Source of the DNA: Aradus depressus
Taxonomy: Eukaryota; Arthropoda; Insecta; Hemiptera; Aradidae
DNA length: 64,000 bases
Assembly: GCA_963662175.1 (NCBI GenBank)
Contig: OY759221.1
Span: 38,004,045 to 38,068,044 of the forward strand
Reading direction: 5' to 3'
Under the pieces are notes generated by a model. The model saw only the letters and a program-made list of their open reading frames with translations, was not told where the DNA came from and searched no databases. Shown here piece by piece: positions 11,690 through 23,052 of this stretch (positions within the stretch are counted from its first letter, which is position 1; each line of letters starts with the position of its first letter). A program made the position numbers and the translations under genes.

Positions 11690-12140
11690 GCAACAATGCT
11701 GTTCAAAACCTTGATTTGCCAGTGTTAACTTACGGTTCTGAAACATGGACATTAACAAAGAGCGACGAACAAGCACTCCTGATTCACGAAAGAAAGATCA
11801 TATGTTGCATCTATAGAGGTGTCTACGACGGACAGGACTGGAGGAGAAGAACAAATCAGGAGCTATACGCTTTGTCGCAAGAACCTGACTTAGTAAGGTT
11901 TGTAAGACTTCACAGACTAAGATGGGCAGGACACTTGGCAAGGATGGGAGACCATGATGTGCCAAAGATGAAATCCACTGGACCAGACGTGTTGGGAGGC
12001 CGAAGCTACGTTGGAAGGACGGTGATGCGAGGATCCTACTTGGAGTCAGGAGGAACTGGAGGGCAACCGACCGGACGACTGGCGAAAGCTGACCCAGCAG
12101 ACCTTGACTCAGAGATGAGTTGTTGCTCCGATGAAGATCG
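11690..12140 (+). pseudogene. Reverse transcriptase C-terminal fragment (LINE)
   Basis: The frame from 11716 reads PVLTYGSETWTLTKSDEQ, then GQDWRRRTNQELYAL and HRLRWAGHLARMGDHDVP, the characteristic region just C-terminal to the RT palm of many insect LINEs. A missing base near 11718 puts the upstream KTLIC segment out of frame. A second shift near 11980 moves the following GRPKLRWKDG segment to another frame. No RT catalytic YxDD region is present, so this is a 5'-truncated, inactive copy. The 3' side runs into a SINE1 fragment. Confidence 0.8.
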
Positions 12141-12235
12141 TTAAGCGATCGTCCCGGGCATGTACGTTGTCAGGTTCTCGTTAAAGACCCCTAACCTAGG
12201 TACTTAACCCAGGAAACATTTACGACTCCCACAAT
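12141..12235 (+). repeat. SINE1 fragment
   Basis: GTTAAGCGATCGTCCCGGGC and TCTCGTTAAAGACCCC match the SINE1 body; the head is absent. Confidence 0.65.
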
Positions 12236-12299
12236 AGTCAGGCAAAAATTCAACATAGAATTTTCTGCCATTTACATAACTTCCCCTATACGTAGGTAA

Positions 12300-12770
12300 T
12301 CTCAGGTAGCCCTCGACCGTTACGTACACGACATCATAGCACTCACTACACTGGACACAAACACCGTCACCACACACATCCACTCAAGTCATTATAAGGT
12401 AATTTTTATTTTTTTATTTTTATTTTTTAGTTATTTAGATATATATATATATTGTTTTATATACTTTAAATACTACCTTCAAAAGTTGTATTTATTTTTT
12501 GTTATTTATTTATTATTATTATTTTTCTCTCTTTCATATATGTAAAATTGTTTCCATCTCTTTTTCAAATTATTATAAAGTCTCTGTTTATATCATTGTC
12601 CATAATGTCCAATTTGTTTGTTTATATTCTGTAGGCCCTGAAGAAGAAAATAAATAGTTTTCGAAACGTTGGCCAAATTTTGCATTTTCTTTTACACGAC
12701 AGAACCTCGATTTCCATCAACATTGAAAAGATACTGTCGACTCTATTAATCATTTACAATCATCACATTT
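12300..12770 (+). repeat. H-family repeat with hammerhead-like core
   Basis: Shares CACACATCCACTCAAGTCAT, the GAAGAAGAAAATAAATAG region, TTGGCCAAATTTTG and ACGACAGAACCTCG with the foldback at 14163-14415. An AT-rich segment at about 12396-12630 separates the two halves in this copy. Confidence 0.7.
12634..12674 (+). ncRNA. Hammerhead-like motif, H family
   Basis: Order: GGCC, CTGAAGA (12638-12644), extra A, GAAAA, 7-nt loop, TTTTC, GAAA (12663-12666), CG, TT, GGCC. Stem II pairs over 5 bp. The outer GGCC words can form a 4-bp stem I directly beside the core, the best stem I of any copy in the window. ACGT is self-complementary as a minimal stem III; UU would be the cleavage position. Confidence 0.5.
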
Positions 12771-13189
12771 CTTAATCAGTTCAGTGGATTTGGAAAAGAA
12801 CAAATTTCTGTGCAAACTCAACATCGAATTTTTGACCAAATTCATAACTTCCCCTATACAATGTATTGCTGGGGAAGTGAAAATATCTATCTACTTTAGA
12901 ATTTTCTTTAGTAAATTGCTATGTGCTGTATCTTCTGCTCTCTAAATTGTAGGCTATCTATTAATTGTAGAAGATGGGCTACTTTAGGAGGTAAGGGAGG
13001 CGGGGAGGCGGAAGGCGGGGGTGGGGAGGCGGGAGTGGTTTGGTTACGGGGAGGTGGCAACCTCCATTAGTTTCATTTCTCGTGAAAGTGTTGCTTTTCT
13101 TATTACCTCTTCACAAACCACACTCATCCGTCATCAATACGAATTGCAACGTATTCCACGCACAACATAACCAAAAGATTAGACACTAA

Positions 13190-13252
13190 ACTTGAGCACG
13201 CTGTCCTTCGGAAGTGGACGTTAAATGACGTTCCTGAGCCTGTTCGATGTCA
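13190..13252 (+). repeat. SINE1 fragment
   Basis: Only the body segment around GAGCACGCTGTCCTTCGG remains. Confidence 0.6.
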
Positions 13253-13279
13253 TTCTTTCGTCTTTTTTTTTTTTTTTTT

Positions 13280-13860
13280 TGCTCGATTTGATGGAAAATC
13301 TAAAGGTGTCCTTATAAAGTTATGAAATTTTCTCCCCTTCAGTTAATTTCGCGAAAAAATGATAGGTGCCGGCATTATGATTTTCTGAATGTAAAGACGT
13401 CGGTGAATCACCAGCAAACTTCCCCAGAACGAATTAATTAATTAACCTTTCGCTCCACCTCCAAAACGTGTCGACCGTTTGCGCTAATATTTAACAGTTG
13501 ACTTATATAGGTGCTCGTAAATCCTCATACTAAATTTTGTATCGATAAATTCATTACATCAGCAGTTACTAGGTTTTGTGAGGTGAGCCCAATCTTCTTT
13601 CAGGTCTCTTCCCTTCTGCTGATTCCCCATCTTTTTGGTCGATTTGGCTGAAAAACAATGTAGTGTCGTCGTTGAAGGGTTCTGGATTTACATTAAAATT
13701 TCGTTTTGATACATTCATTCTATCGGGAGTTATCGTGTTCATATTTGGAATCTTGGAGGTCGGAAAATTTGTATTTCCATGAAAACTGCGCATCAAATTT
13801 TCGACCAATTGCATAACTTCCCCTATATCCCCTATAATTTGTATAGCTGGGGAAATAAAA
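13280..13860 (-). repeat. P-family repeat, long copy
   Basis: Runs on the minus strand from right-end words (CGTCGGTGAATCACCAGC) through the internal units to ATAACTTCCCCTATA and the TGTATAGCTGGGGAA end hairpin. Frame 13569-13928 is a by-product of the repeat. Confidence 0.75.
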
Positions 13861-14162
13861 AAAAGCAATATTTTCAGACTAATATTTTGAAAAAAACTGA
13901 AATATATTTTATACATCGGAAAAAACAAGGAAACTATCGCGGAAAAGTGTAATTTGATTTATCCAAAAGTAATAAAAATGGTATTTATTGCTATTTGAGA
14001 ATGGAGTAGAGCGGAATGACTGAAAAATGGTTTGGTTTGATAGAAAGTTGGTCCAATACAATGGCCACATTCACCCATCCATTTTTTTCTCTATGAATAA
14101 ATAAATAAGTCTTTTATTTTTTATTTTTATTTCCCCAGATATACAAAGTATAAAATGTAATG

Positions 14163-14415
14163 ATTAATAGAGTCGACAGTTTCTTTTCAATATTTGTCCA
14201 ACGTTTCGAAAACTATTTATTTCCTTATTCAGGGCCTTATAATGACTTGAGTGGATGTGTGTGGTGAAGGTCTTGAGAGTTTGTGTCCAGTATTATATCC
14301 ATACTCTGAACAACTTCACCACACACTCAAGTCATTATAAGGCCCCGAAGAAGGAAATAAATAGTTTCCGAAAAGTTGGCCAAATATTGAATTTTCATTT
14401 ACTCGACAGAACCTC
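14163..14415. repeat. Foldback element (family H)
   Basis: The left arm (14163-14275) and right arm (14313-14415) are inverted relatives: TATTTATTTCCTTATTCAGG, AATGACTTGAGTGGATGTG and their complements. Both arms hold degenerate hammerhead-like cores: CTGAATA in the left (minus strand) and CCGAAGA in the right (plus strand), each one substitution from CTGAAGA. Confidence 0.8.
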
Positions 14416-14461
14416 GTATTTTGTATGTAGAACCTCTACATTTTGTATGTAGAAGGAATCT

Positions 14462-15112
14462 TCTACATACAAAATGTAAGTAATCGGTTTGAAATTTGAA
14501 GTTGAGATTTCACCGGAATTTTATGTATTCCGACCCCCATCCCAAGAAATGAATATCTGTCCGTGTATGTGACTGTGTGTGTCTGTGATAACTCGTGATA
14601 GAACACAAAATATTTTATCTGTCTCCTGACCCGCAGAACACAAAATATTCTATCTGTCTCCTGACCCGCATAAGGACGAAAATTAAACATTTTTTAACTA
14701 TAGTATCCTTTTGTCATTTAATTAACTTTCAGTGAAATTGTTCCAGTGTAATGTTTCACTTCCCCAGCTAAACGAAGTATAGGGAAAGTTATGTAATCAG
14801 TCAACAATTTTTCAACAAAATTTCATGTTTTTCGACCTCCTGATGATAGAAATGAAAAAGAAAATTCCTTCGTTTGTGTGTTTCTGAACACGATAACTTC
14901 CGATAGAATTAATATATCGACACGAAATTTGATATGTGTATACAAAAACCCTCTAAGAGCCTCTCAATTCAAAAATTCCAATAACTGCCGATTTAGTGAA
15001 TGTATTGGCACAAAATTTATTATGAGAAGCCACTTGAGTTTTAGCCCAAACGGTCAATTGTCTTTGAAGGGAGAGCGAAAAAATGATTGAATAATTCGTG
15101 CTGGGGAAGTAC
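14462..15112 (+). repeat. Two P-family repeats in tandem
   Basis: First copy 14462-14700, second 14757-15112. The second starts with the end hairpin CTTCCCCAGCTAAACGAAG and finishes with GTGCTGGGGAAGTACATTGC, thus both ends are present. It is followed by a C22 tract (15161-15182). Confidence 0.75.
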
Positions 15113-15182
15113 ATTGCCGGAGATTACAGAAAAATCAGAGTTCAGTGAAACTTTTGTCATCCCCCCCCCCCCCCCCCCCCCC

Positions 15183-15420
15183 GACATGATACATATTCAG
15201 CTGCTAAATACCCAATATGGAGTTATTAACAAATTTGCATCCTAACTACCTACAGGGATTTTCATTAATGCAGGAGTAGCTTGGAAACACTCCCTCAGGA
15301 GAGGGGGAAAAAAAGGGAATAAACGTTTGAATCTTATGCTAATTTTGAATAAATGTTAATAAAGTGGGAAAAATCTGCATTAGGCTGCAGTACAGCTCCT
15401 TCATAAGTCCAAATATGTAT
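15183..15420. other. Unassigned
   Basis: No gene or recognisable repeat. Confidence 0.35.
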
Positions 15421-15560
15421 AAATTTGGCCATATATAGTGAGAAGTGATTATTTCACAAGTTGCAAAATAAAAATGTGGTATGACCTCTCACAGAATTTA
15501 TTATTATACGCTACCTCATCACCTGGCAGTCTACAAAAAAACCATCATTTATTTATTTTT
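15421..15560 (-). repeat. D-family repeat, degenerate
   Basis: GTGAGAAGTGATTATTTCAC, GACCTCTCACAG and CTCATCACCTGGCAGTCT mark a minus-strand D copy. The GAAA/GCCGGC part of the core is deleted. Confidence 0.65.
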
Positions 15561-16345
15561 TTTAAATTAAATAAATATAAAAATCAAATTGCTAAAATTA
15601 GTACCTAAAAATATTGACTATATGCGTTAAAATGAATAAATATAAATAAATGAAACCAATACACATGCATCAAAGCAACAAACGAAAGGGATATATGTAT
15701 AAAGTTTTAGAATAATTAACCTGATAAATTTTTTTTTTAAAGTAAATTAATAAATAAAATGGGTCCTGGTGAGTGAAGTTGGGGATAGGGAAGTTTTTTA
15801 AAGCTAAAATGTAGGTCGGTGAATCTGTGAACTGAAAGGGTCTTATGTCTAGTAAAAAAGGACGAAGGAGCTATAAGTTGGCTTCAAGTTTATTTTCACG
15901 AACTCAGCACAATATTCTCCACGCCTGTAAATATTATCTTTGATACTTTAGTTTTTATGAATTTCAGTGAATTTTTTATCACCTTTCTTTGAATTTGGCG
16001 CCTGTATAACCAGGTTCTTCATATTTCATAAATTTTCGGATTGGGCAGACAAGAAAATGTATTTCTGATTAGCAGAACGGGATTTAGAAGGGATTTAGGA
16101 TGTAAGGAACTCATGTGCAGTTAATTATTCGATATTTTCATGGACTATAAAGATGTCATTTGACTCTAAAAACAATGATAAGATGTGAGATAAGCTTTAT
16201 TGTCTTGGCCTAGGTAGCAAGTTCTTACTGGTATCAATTTTGTGGTTTCATAGGACAATGTCGATTACAAAAATATCCCAGTTTTTGAGGGAGTCATTCA
16301 AGGTGAAATTCTGAACCTCTTTCTATTGTCCTTATTAAATATATC
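15561..16345. other. AT-rich, no gene recognised
   Basis: Low-complexity A/T sequence with no open frame of note. Confidence 0.4.
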
Positions 16346-16520
16346 ATTACTTACTTATACCCAGTAATGCCAGTACGAAATAGTTTTGAGAATAGGGAGG
16401 GGTAGGTAGTGTTCTCTAAGCGTGGTATAAGAAAGTCTTGTAATGGCCACATCACATATTTTTTACTAAATGATGTGTTTTTTGTAGACTGCCTGATAAA
16501 GAGGGCAACTTAGAGAGGTG
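16346..16520 (+). repeat. R-family right half joined to degenerate D copy
   Basis: GGTATAAGAAAGTCTTGTAA and GGCCACATCACATA match the right inverted terminus of the R repeat. Then GACTGCCTGATAAAGAGGGC is a decayed D core. Confidence 0.6.
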
Positions 16521-17149
16521 GAGGCTGAGTAGAAGAAGAGATTGCCCCGTTCGTTTTCATAGGTCCACTTGCCTGGAGTGGTTTGAAGGAGAGTCACGAT
16601 GGAGAAAAGCTCTAAGAGAGAAGCCCCCAGAGACCAATGTCGTACTCACTACACCTGCTCTTCTTTCAAAATGTCTTTGACTGTGGGTCTGAGGAGACGA
16701 TAACACACACGATCGAAGGAGTTTATCAACACGAGGTTCAAAAGTCAATGAGTAAGACTATGGAATCCTTGGTGACGTCATACTGAAGATATCGGGCCCC
16801 TGGAAAGCTGTGCTGCGAGTGGTGAACCTGTTTCTGATCAAAAAGGCGGTCAGCATCCTCTAGGATGACCTCTTGGATAATGGGACCGTTGTTGAACGTA
16901 TTATATACTTCCTGTGGAGGAGTTTCTGTTCGAGACGGGAGAGGAACAGCCCTGAAACCAGCCTTCTGTCACTCGAAGGGCGATCCATCAAGCAGGATTT
17001 CCCCTTCAACTCGCCTGGAAGTTCGAAGCTAGCTTCTTCGTCTTCGAAGGTGATCTGGTCACAAGTGATGGCGTTGGGGATCGTTGGTTCGAGTCCCAAA
17101 CCACAGTTCGGGGTCATGGTACGGGTTCTTCACGTGACTTCAATTTTTT
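16521..17149. other. Unassigned, with a possible B-box remnant
   Basis: Open frames on both strands (16873-17271 plus, 16860-17117 minus) overlap but show no domains. GGTTCGAGTCCC near 17090 resembles a tRNA B box, without a convincing A box. A segment near 16565-16620 resembles 18160-18210. Confidence 0.35.
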
Positions 17150-17345
17150 TATTATATTACATATACAATGTTTTATGTAAGTATTTTATGCCTGTTTTAC
17201 TTTCTTTTCTACTAAATGATAGGTTTTTTATAGACAGCCTTATGATGAAGCCAACCTCGAAAGCCGGCTAGTATAAAATAATATAATCTAGGAGAGGTCA
17301 GACTACATTTTTAATTTGCAATCTGTGAAATTAAATTAATTACAT
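17150..17345 (+). repeat. D-family repeat
   Basis: Contains CTTATGATGAAG, CCTCGAAAGCCGGCTAG and GAGAGGTCAGACTACATTTT. The core word CTGATGA is mutated to CTTATGA. Confidence 0.65.
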
Positions 17346-17514
17346 TTTCTGAGCTGAGTAGAACATAATTTAACTAAAAACTGTATCTACTGTATTTTTA
17401 TTAATATTATTATTTTTGTAGTAATTTATTCATTACATTAAGTATTTATTCATACATTCAATTTTTCCTTACGTAGTATTTTTATAACGAATCACATGTT
17501 TGACTCTAAGAGTT

Positions 17515-17705
17515 TTTTTTTTTTTTGTATGATGCGTATTAGCCATGTCACTGTGTTATCTAGTTATTTACGACATCCATAGCCCCGGGAGGGAGCCCTA
17601 TCTACGAAATAAAACTCACTCCCGTACAGGATTCTAACCCGCAAACCATGGGAGACTATGCGACTAAAGCCCTACGCTCTAGCCCGCACGGCCACCGAAG
17701 CCCCC
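17515..17705 (-). repeat. SINE2 with 13-bp target-site duplication
   Basis: Minus-strand SINE distinct from SINE1: poly(A) at its 3' end (T run from 17515), body GCCATGTCACTGTG ... GGGAGGGAGCCC, a B-box relative (GGATTCTAACCC read on plus), and the tRNA-like head GGCCGTGCGGGCTAGAGCG. The flanks GACTCTAAGAGTT at 17502-17514 and 17706-17718 match exactly. Confidence 0.9.
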
Positions 17706-17773
17706 GACTCTAAGAGTTAATAGGTGGTTATGTATAAGCTTATAATAATATAAGCTAACTAATCCAATACAAT

Positions 17774-18042
17774 GGAGGGCGCCGGTAGCTCAATGGTATG
17801 CGTGCTTGGCTTCTGAGCTCAAGAACGTGGGTTCGAACCCGACCGAGGCCCTTTTTTTATTTGGGGGGTAAAATAAACTTACTTTATAGACCCCTGTCCT
17901 AGGTGAATAAAAATTTAGGGTAGGCAAAATTTAGGACTCCCACAGTAGAGTCGGGCTCATGTCCACCAGAGTGACGAAAGAGCGTAGTAGGCGATATTAT
18001 CTCGTAATTAAAGCCCGGGCATGATGCATAAAACCTAACCTT
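17774..18042 (+). repeat. SINE1 with internal deletion and 9-bp duplication
   Basis: The head has A box TAGCTCAATGG and B box GGTTCGAACCC. About 80 bp of the body (the GCACGCCGTCC to TACTCGTTAAA stretch) is missing. CAATACAAT flanks it at 17765-17773 and 18043-18051. Confidence 0.85.
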
Positions 18043-18289
18043 CAATACAATCTTATTACTATGTTATTGTTTAACGAAAATAAATATTAATATTCGACTA
18101 AAGTCTGGGAAAGTTGTGATTGTTATGAGCTGTGTAGAGGTAAGACTCGCCCCATTAGGTGTTCCTTGCCTCAAGTGGATTGAAGGGAAAGTCATGCTGG
18201 AGCAGGGCTCTGTGAAGGAGGATTTAGTGTAGCGAGCCCTACAGACCATATATCAATTTCTAAGTACAGGGGACTCTCTAAACGTGCTT

Positions 18290-18735
18290 TTTTTCAAACT
18301 GTTTCTCTCTCAAGGCTATTGACTTTCGGGTAATAATGCTGAAACTTTGCCCAGAGTATGTCCATTTTAAGATACTTTTCTCCAGATATTTCTTTATAAT
18401 AAGAATTTAAAAAAAAAATCGTAGGTGAATCACCGTCAATGTACTTCCCCAGTACGAATTAATCAATTAACTTTTCGCTCTCCCTCCAAAACTACACCGT
18501 GTGCGCTAATATTCAACAGTTGACTTACATAAGGGCTCAAAAATCCTCATACTAAAGTTCGTGTCGATAAATTCAATACATCGGCAGTTAGTAGGGTTTT
18601 GGAATTGAGCACCATCCCCTGAAACCTCCCATCCCTTTACAGGTGGTCCAAATTGTGTTTTGACTTTAAATATGAAATTTCATGTCGATACATTCATTAC
18701 AACGGCACTTATTGCATCACAGGTTGTCAAATATA
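18290..18735 (-). repeat. P-family repeat
   Basis: Right-end words (GTAGGTGAATCACCGTCAAT) followed by two internal units with GTGTCGATAAATTCA and ATGTCGATACATTCATTAC, minus orientation. Confidence 0.7.
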
Positions 18736-19065
18736 ATGTAATATGATCTCTCACAGATTTTTATTAGAAGTAGCTAGCCGGCTTTCGAGGTTTCCCTCAT
18801 CATAGGGCAGTCTGATAAAGGTGACTCAGATGGTGGACAGGAATAACTTGTCTGTCTCCATCCATGATATTTTAAATTGTGAAAGTTTTTAGATTGTTTT
18901 ATTTATTTATTTATTATAAAATTATTTAGTTTTCATTCAGAATTTTTAAATGTTTTTGTTAATTTTTCATCAGACTGCCTGATGAGGGAAACCTCGAAAG
19001 CCGGCTAGCTACTTCTAATAAAAATCTGTGAGAGGTCATACTACATCACCCACACTACTTTATCC
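18736..19065. repeat. D-family foldback, partly degenerate
   Basis: A left inverted core (18765-18815, TAGCCGGCTTTCGAGGTTTC) and a right direct core (18972-19010, CTGATGAGGGAAACCTCGAAA) surround GGTGGACAGG and ATCCATGATATTTTAAATTG, the same centre as 24416-24915. The right core lacks 3 bp relative to other copies; the left core is mutated. Confidence 0.75.
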
Positions 19066-19402
19066 ATCTTCATATTAATGCACTTATTGCAGTTTTTGAG
19101 TTGAACCCCCTCCCTCCCACCTGATCCCCCCTTTACTTCTGCCGATTTCACTGAAAAATTAATAAGTGTCCTTAAGGGGTTTTCAATTCACATATTATTC
19201 ATTACCACTGCAGTTATTAGAGTATTTGAGTTAAGCCTCTTACCCTTTTGCCGATTGTTCTGAAAAATAATATATATCGTGGTTAGAGGATTCTGAATTC
19301 ACATACAAACTTTATGGTCGATACATTCATTCATCGGGAGTTATCGTGCTCATAGACAGACAGATTTTTTTTTTTTCTCATATTTGAAATCTAGAAGTCT
19401 TA

Positions 19403-19700
19403 CAATGTACAATAGCCAATGCTCCTTGCTACGTCTCCAACAAAACTCTTCACACTGACCTTAACGTACCTTTCATCACTGAAGTCGCTAAATCCAAATA
19501 TAAAAAATTATTTTCCCTTCTCATTTTCCCACAATAATCCTCTAGTCCGTGCCCTCCATTCCGCCATACTTCTCCAACGACGGCTTAAGCGTCAATGGCC
19601 TAGAGACCTCCTGAGCAGAAGCAGTGACAGTGATTAGCTATAAATGAGAGAAAAACAGTGACTAGGGAGTGTGACCACTGGGGGATTTCTCCCCTCATGA
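19403..19700 (+). pseudogene. Jockey-like LINE 3' end, copy 1
   Basis: Two frames give HTDLNVPFITEVAKSKYKK and HNNPLVRALHSAI, then RRLKRQWPRDLL and a stop near 19637. This is the C-terminal end of a Jockey-type LINE polymerase; the copy at 20650-21285 is longer. It is strongly 5' truncated and frameshifted. It abuts a P-family end at about 19400. Confidence 0.75.
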
Positions 19701-20190
19701 CATTTTGACATTGGATAACTTGGAATTTCGTTGAAAACTCCGCATCGAATATTTTACCGATTACATAACTTCCTCTATACTTTCAAAAAAGCTCTGCCTA
19801 CGCCAGTGATTTCCGGCTAGATCATATTGTACTCTGTTATCAGGTTTGTGTTTGATTTGAAATTTGTTCCTTTGAATGTGCCTGGCTGCCATATGAACGT
19901 TTGGCTACATTAGTTCCAGAATGAACTTATATGATTTGTTCCATGCCTGGAGTGTATATGGAAATTCTGATTTCATTCCTCAACGAGAATTCCCTCTGTT
20001 AATAGAGCCCTGGAATTCTACTATCTGGAAATTCTTCCCTCTCTTGTAACACCTCTTTAATACAATTATTCATTTTCACTCCTATTTCTTCATTATTAAT
20101 ATCGTTTAAGGATAAGGCGATTTCTCAGCCTACCTGTATAATAATTTCTAATAACCTTAGTATTAGGAAGTATTGTAATCTAGACTCGAG
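19701..20190. other. P-family left end then unassigned sequence
   Basis: Up to about 19790 there is a P left end on the minus strand; the rest is unassigned. Confidence 0.35.
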
Positions 20191-20194
20191 GACT

Positions 20195-20585
20195 AAAACA
20201 GTCGTCAGTGAGAACAGGCAATGTTCGCCTCCAGCCTGAATTAATCAAGTATTGCCTTCAAAACCTGTCGACCGATAGGCTACAAATTACTAGTTCACTC
20301 AATGAATAGGGACTCATACTAAATTTTGTGTCGATACGTTCATTACTTCGGTAGGTAAGGTTTTTGAGATGAGCCCCCCTTCAATTCCCCCTTTCCCGTA
20401 GACCGATTTCACAAGAAATTAATATGTGATTCTAGACATACATTTGAAATTGCGTATCGATACGTTCATCCTATCGGAAGTTATCGTGTTCACAGAGAGA
20501 AATTTTTATTTTTAGTATCAGAGAGTCGGAAAAACGTAAATTTCTGTGAAAACTCACCGGTGTTTCACCGACGACTTTTTTTTTT
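20195..20585 (-). repeat. P-family repeat
   Basis: Minus-orientation internal units (GTGTCGATACGTTCATTAC, ATCGATACGTTCATCCTATC) followed by a short plus-orientation right end (TTTCACCGACGACTTTTT). Confidence 0.7.
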
Positions 20586-20649
20586 TGCAGCCTATGATAT
20601 AATCACTTCTCACATTAATTGATTTAAAATAAGGCGTATGCACCTAATC

Positions 20650-21285
20650 AATAATTATTACACTTATCCTTTTTGAGTATCATCCCTTTAAAAAACGAAG
20701 TCAGATATCTAGGTCTCACACTCGACAAACGACTAACTCTCTCGAGACTGAAAAGACAAGAAATGAACAGACCTTATAAACTGTTACTAAGACTACTAGA
20801 CAAAATATCCAAATTAACTTTGAAAACAACAACAATAAAGTCTTATATACAACGCAGTACTCAAACCTAAGTGGACTTACGGACTTGAATTCTGGGGTTC
20901 TGCCAAGGCTTCCAATCTCCAGCGCTTCCAAAATCCTTCGTACAATAGCCAATGCTCTTTATAACGTCTCCAACAAAACTCTTGACACTAACCTTAACGT
21001 ACCTTTTGTCACCGAAGTCGCCAAATCCATGTATAAAAGATTATTTCCCTCTATTAGTTGCCACAATAATCCTCTAGTCCGTGCCACACTTCCCCAACGA
21101 CGGCTGAAGCGTCAATGGCCTAGAGACCTCCTTAGCAGCAACAGTGACAGTAATTAGTTACAAACGAGAGTAAATCAGTGACTAGGGAGTGTCCCCACCC
21201 TGTCATTATCTCTCTTTTATTTTTTATATAGTTGTAAATATCTATTTGTGAATAAAAAAAATAAATAAATAAATAAAAAAAAGAG
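20650..21285 (+). pseudogene. Jockey-like LINE 3' end, copy 2
   Basis: Reads VRYLGLTLDKRLT, YKLLLRLLDKISKLTLK, then in another frame WTYGLEFWGSAKASNLQRF, then in a third ILRTIANALYNVSNKTLDT and LKRQWPRDLLSSN with a stop at 21157. These are the thumb and C-terminal parts of a Jockey-clade RT (the YLGLTLD and W-TYG-E-WG motifs). The catalytic palm is missing (5' truncation), and at least two frameshifts separate the pieces. A short 3' UTR ends in an A-rich AATAAA-repeat tail near 21250-21285. Confidence 0.8.
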
Positions 21286-21877
21286 GAATAGAAATTGACT
21301 ACATTGTGCCATTGTTTAGAATGCGATTTGACTAAATGTCAGACAAATGCAAGACCATTCCAACAGTTTCCCTCTCTCGGAGATGGAAGGCGAGTCCAGT
21401 AAAAGACCTAGAGCACTTCCTGGGGCTATGGCTATAGTGTAGATGACAAACGATGCGGCGGTGGCCTCGTGACCTCCCGATTTGATAAATGTTGACAGAT
21501 GGACCTTACCTCAGTCTCCAGCTCCAGCCCCATCTCCTCTATATGTTATCTTACCGGACCAACTTCTTCCATCACTTTCTCACTCTCTGTCTTCCTCCAC
21601 AGATTTTTCTGGGGAAAGATCGCTCAACCATTTCTCTTTTTCTATACCATTTCATTTCTCATGATTCTATTTTTTATTCTTTTTTTAGCTTTCTTTACTT
21701 GTTTTCATAGGGCGAGATTGGTATCCACAGTAGGGACCAGGAGGGGGGAGAGAGAATCACTATTACTATCACTATTACTTATTATCACTATCACTATCAC
21801 TATCACCTATCACTACCAAATAAGAAATGGTGTATAGGCAAAGGCCAAACAGTCAACCCTGTGCTAATAGAAAAAAT
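21286..21877. other. No gene recognised; short ACTATC repeat
   Basis: Overlapping frames in all three plus phases (21482-21837) arise from a pyrimidine-rich stretch and the TATCACTATCAC-type tract near 21765-21815. Confidence 0.4.
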
Positions 21878-22700
21878 TGTGATGTGGCTGTTACAGGATT
21901 TTTCTTATACCAACCACGCTTACAGATCACTCTCTTTCCCTCTTCTCAAAATTATTTCATACTGGCATTACTGGGTATAAGAATGTCTACTCTCAAGATA
22001 ACGCTGTACATAGAGACAAAATGAAATTTTGAGAAGGGGAGGGGGAGAGAGGGTGATCTTGTTGGTATAAGAAAATCCTGTACATATATTTCTTTTAATT
22101 TTTATTATTATTTACAAAAAAACTACCAATATATAAACCATATTTTAAAGTTCGTTGCGGGTTCGAATCCCGTCCGGGAGTGAGTTTCATTTCGTGGATA
22201 GAACTCCCTCCCGGGGCCATGGATGTCGTAAATATAACTAGATAACACATTGAGATGGCTATATATGCACCGTACATAAGGCCAAAAAAAAAAGAAAAAA
22301 AAAAAAAAAAGTTCGTTGCTACGAGTTACGATTGAAAAATTACAATTAGATATATTCTTTATAGACATTTAGTTTACATATTTGGGGGTATAACGTTTGT
22401 CGTATTGATCCTATCTCAAATTTGAGTACTTATTAGCGATTGGAAATTTTGTAAGGAACAATTTTGGTAAGAATTAATTTTTCGATAGGACTTACCGTAT
22501 TCGGGTAAATCAAGGAAACGTCTAAAAATTAGTGTTTCAAAATTATATTTTAAGATGGTTTTCGGCATGTATCTCGAAAACCGGATGACCTGTAAAAAAT
22601 CATATTTCATATAAATTATGTATTTTGGTACTCTCTACAAGTATTACTTGAAAAGATTTTTGATTAGAATATAAACATTGGAAATAGAACGAAAATTTAG
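21878..22700 (+). repeat. R-family repeat, interrupted by SINE2
   Basis: Matches 61186-61850. The first 205 bp has inverted ends (CTTATACCAACCACG and GTTGGTATAAGAAAATCCTG). The rest continues ACAAAAAAACTACCAATA and CGATTGAAAAATTACAATTAG. A SINE2 copy splits it at 22160-22310. Confidence 0.75.
22160..22310 (+). repeat. SINE2, 5'-truncated at the B box
   Basis: Starts directly with GGGTTCGAATCCCGTC, runs through CTCCCTCCCGGGGCCATGG to an A-rich tail, and is flanked by GTTCGTTGC at 22151-22159 and 22311-22319. The intact R copy at 61 kb has a single GTTCGTTGC at this point, an empty-site comparison that confirms the insertion. Confidence 0.9.
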
Positions 22701-23052
22701 TTGATTACTTCGTGGTGGGGAAGTTGATGGCCAGTGATTCACCGACAACCTTTTAATTACCCCCTATGGCTGTCCCAGACTATAGATAATCCATTCCTTT
22801 GAACTAATGCCACAGGCCGAGTAGTTGGCCAATGCCATAATACAGTTAGGACTGGATGAGGTATTGCGTCTTTCCTTCCAACTTCTTATCTCTCTCTCAA
22901 CTCCTTGATAAACCCATCTCCAGTCCCGCCCCAACACCAGCCCTTTCATTCAGTTCCACTTAATCCCTCTTTTTATACTTTTTTTCTCCTTGAGAGAGTG
23001 TTTAGAGTGATTGGATACTAGCCTCAAGGGTCAAGGTTCCATTTCTCATATC

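Noticed and set aside
18735..19065. Intact hammerhead-like motif
   Set aside because: The left core is mutated (CTATGA) and the right core lacks 3 bp before stem II, so it was not listed as a separate ncRNA.
21482..21837. Three overlapping plus-strand frames as coding
   Set aside because: Pyrimidine-rich sequence is open in all three phases; no domain is present.
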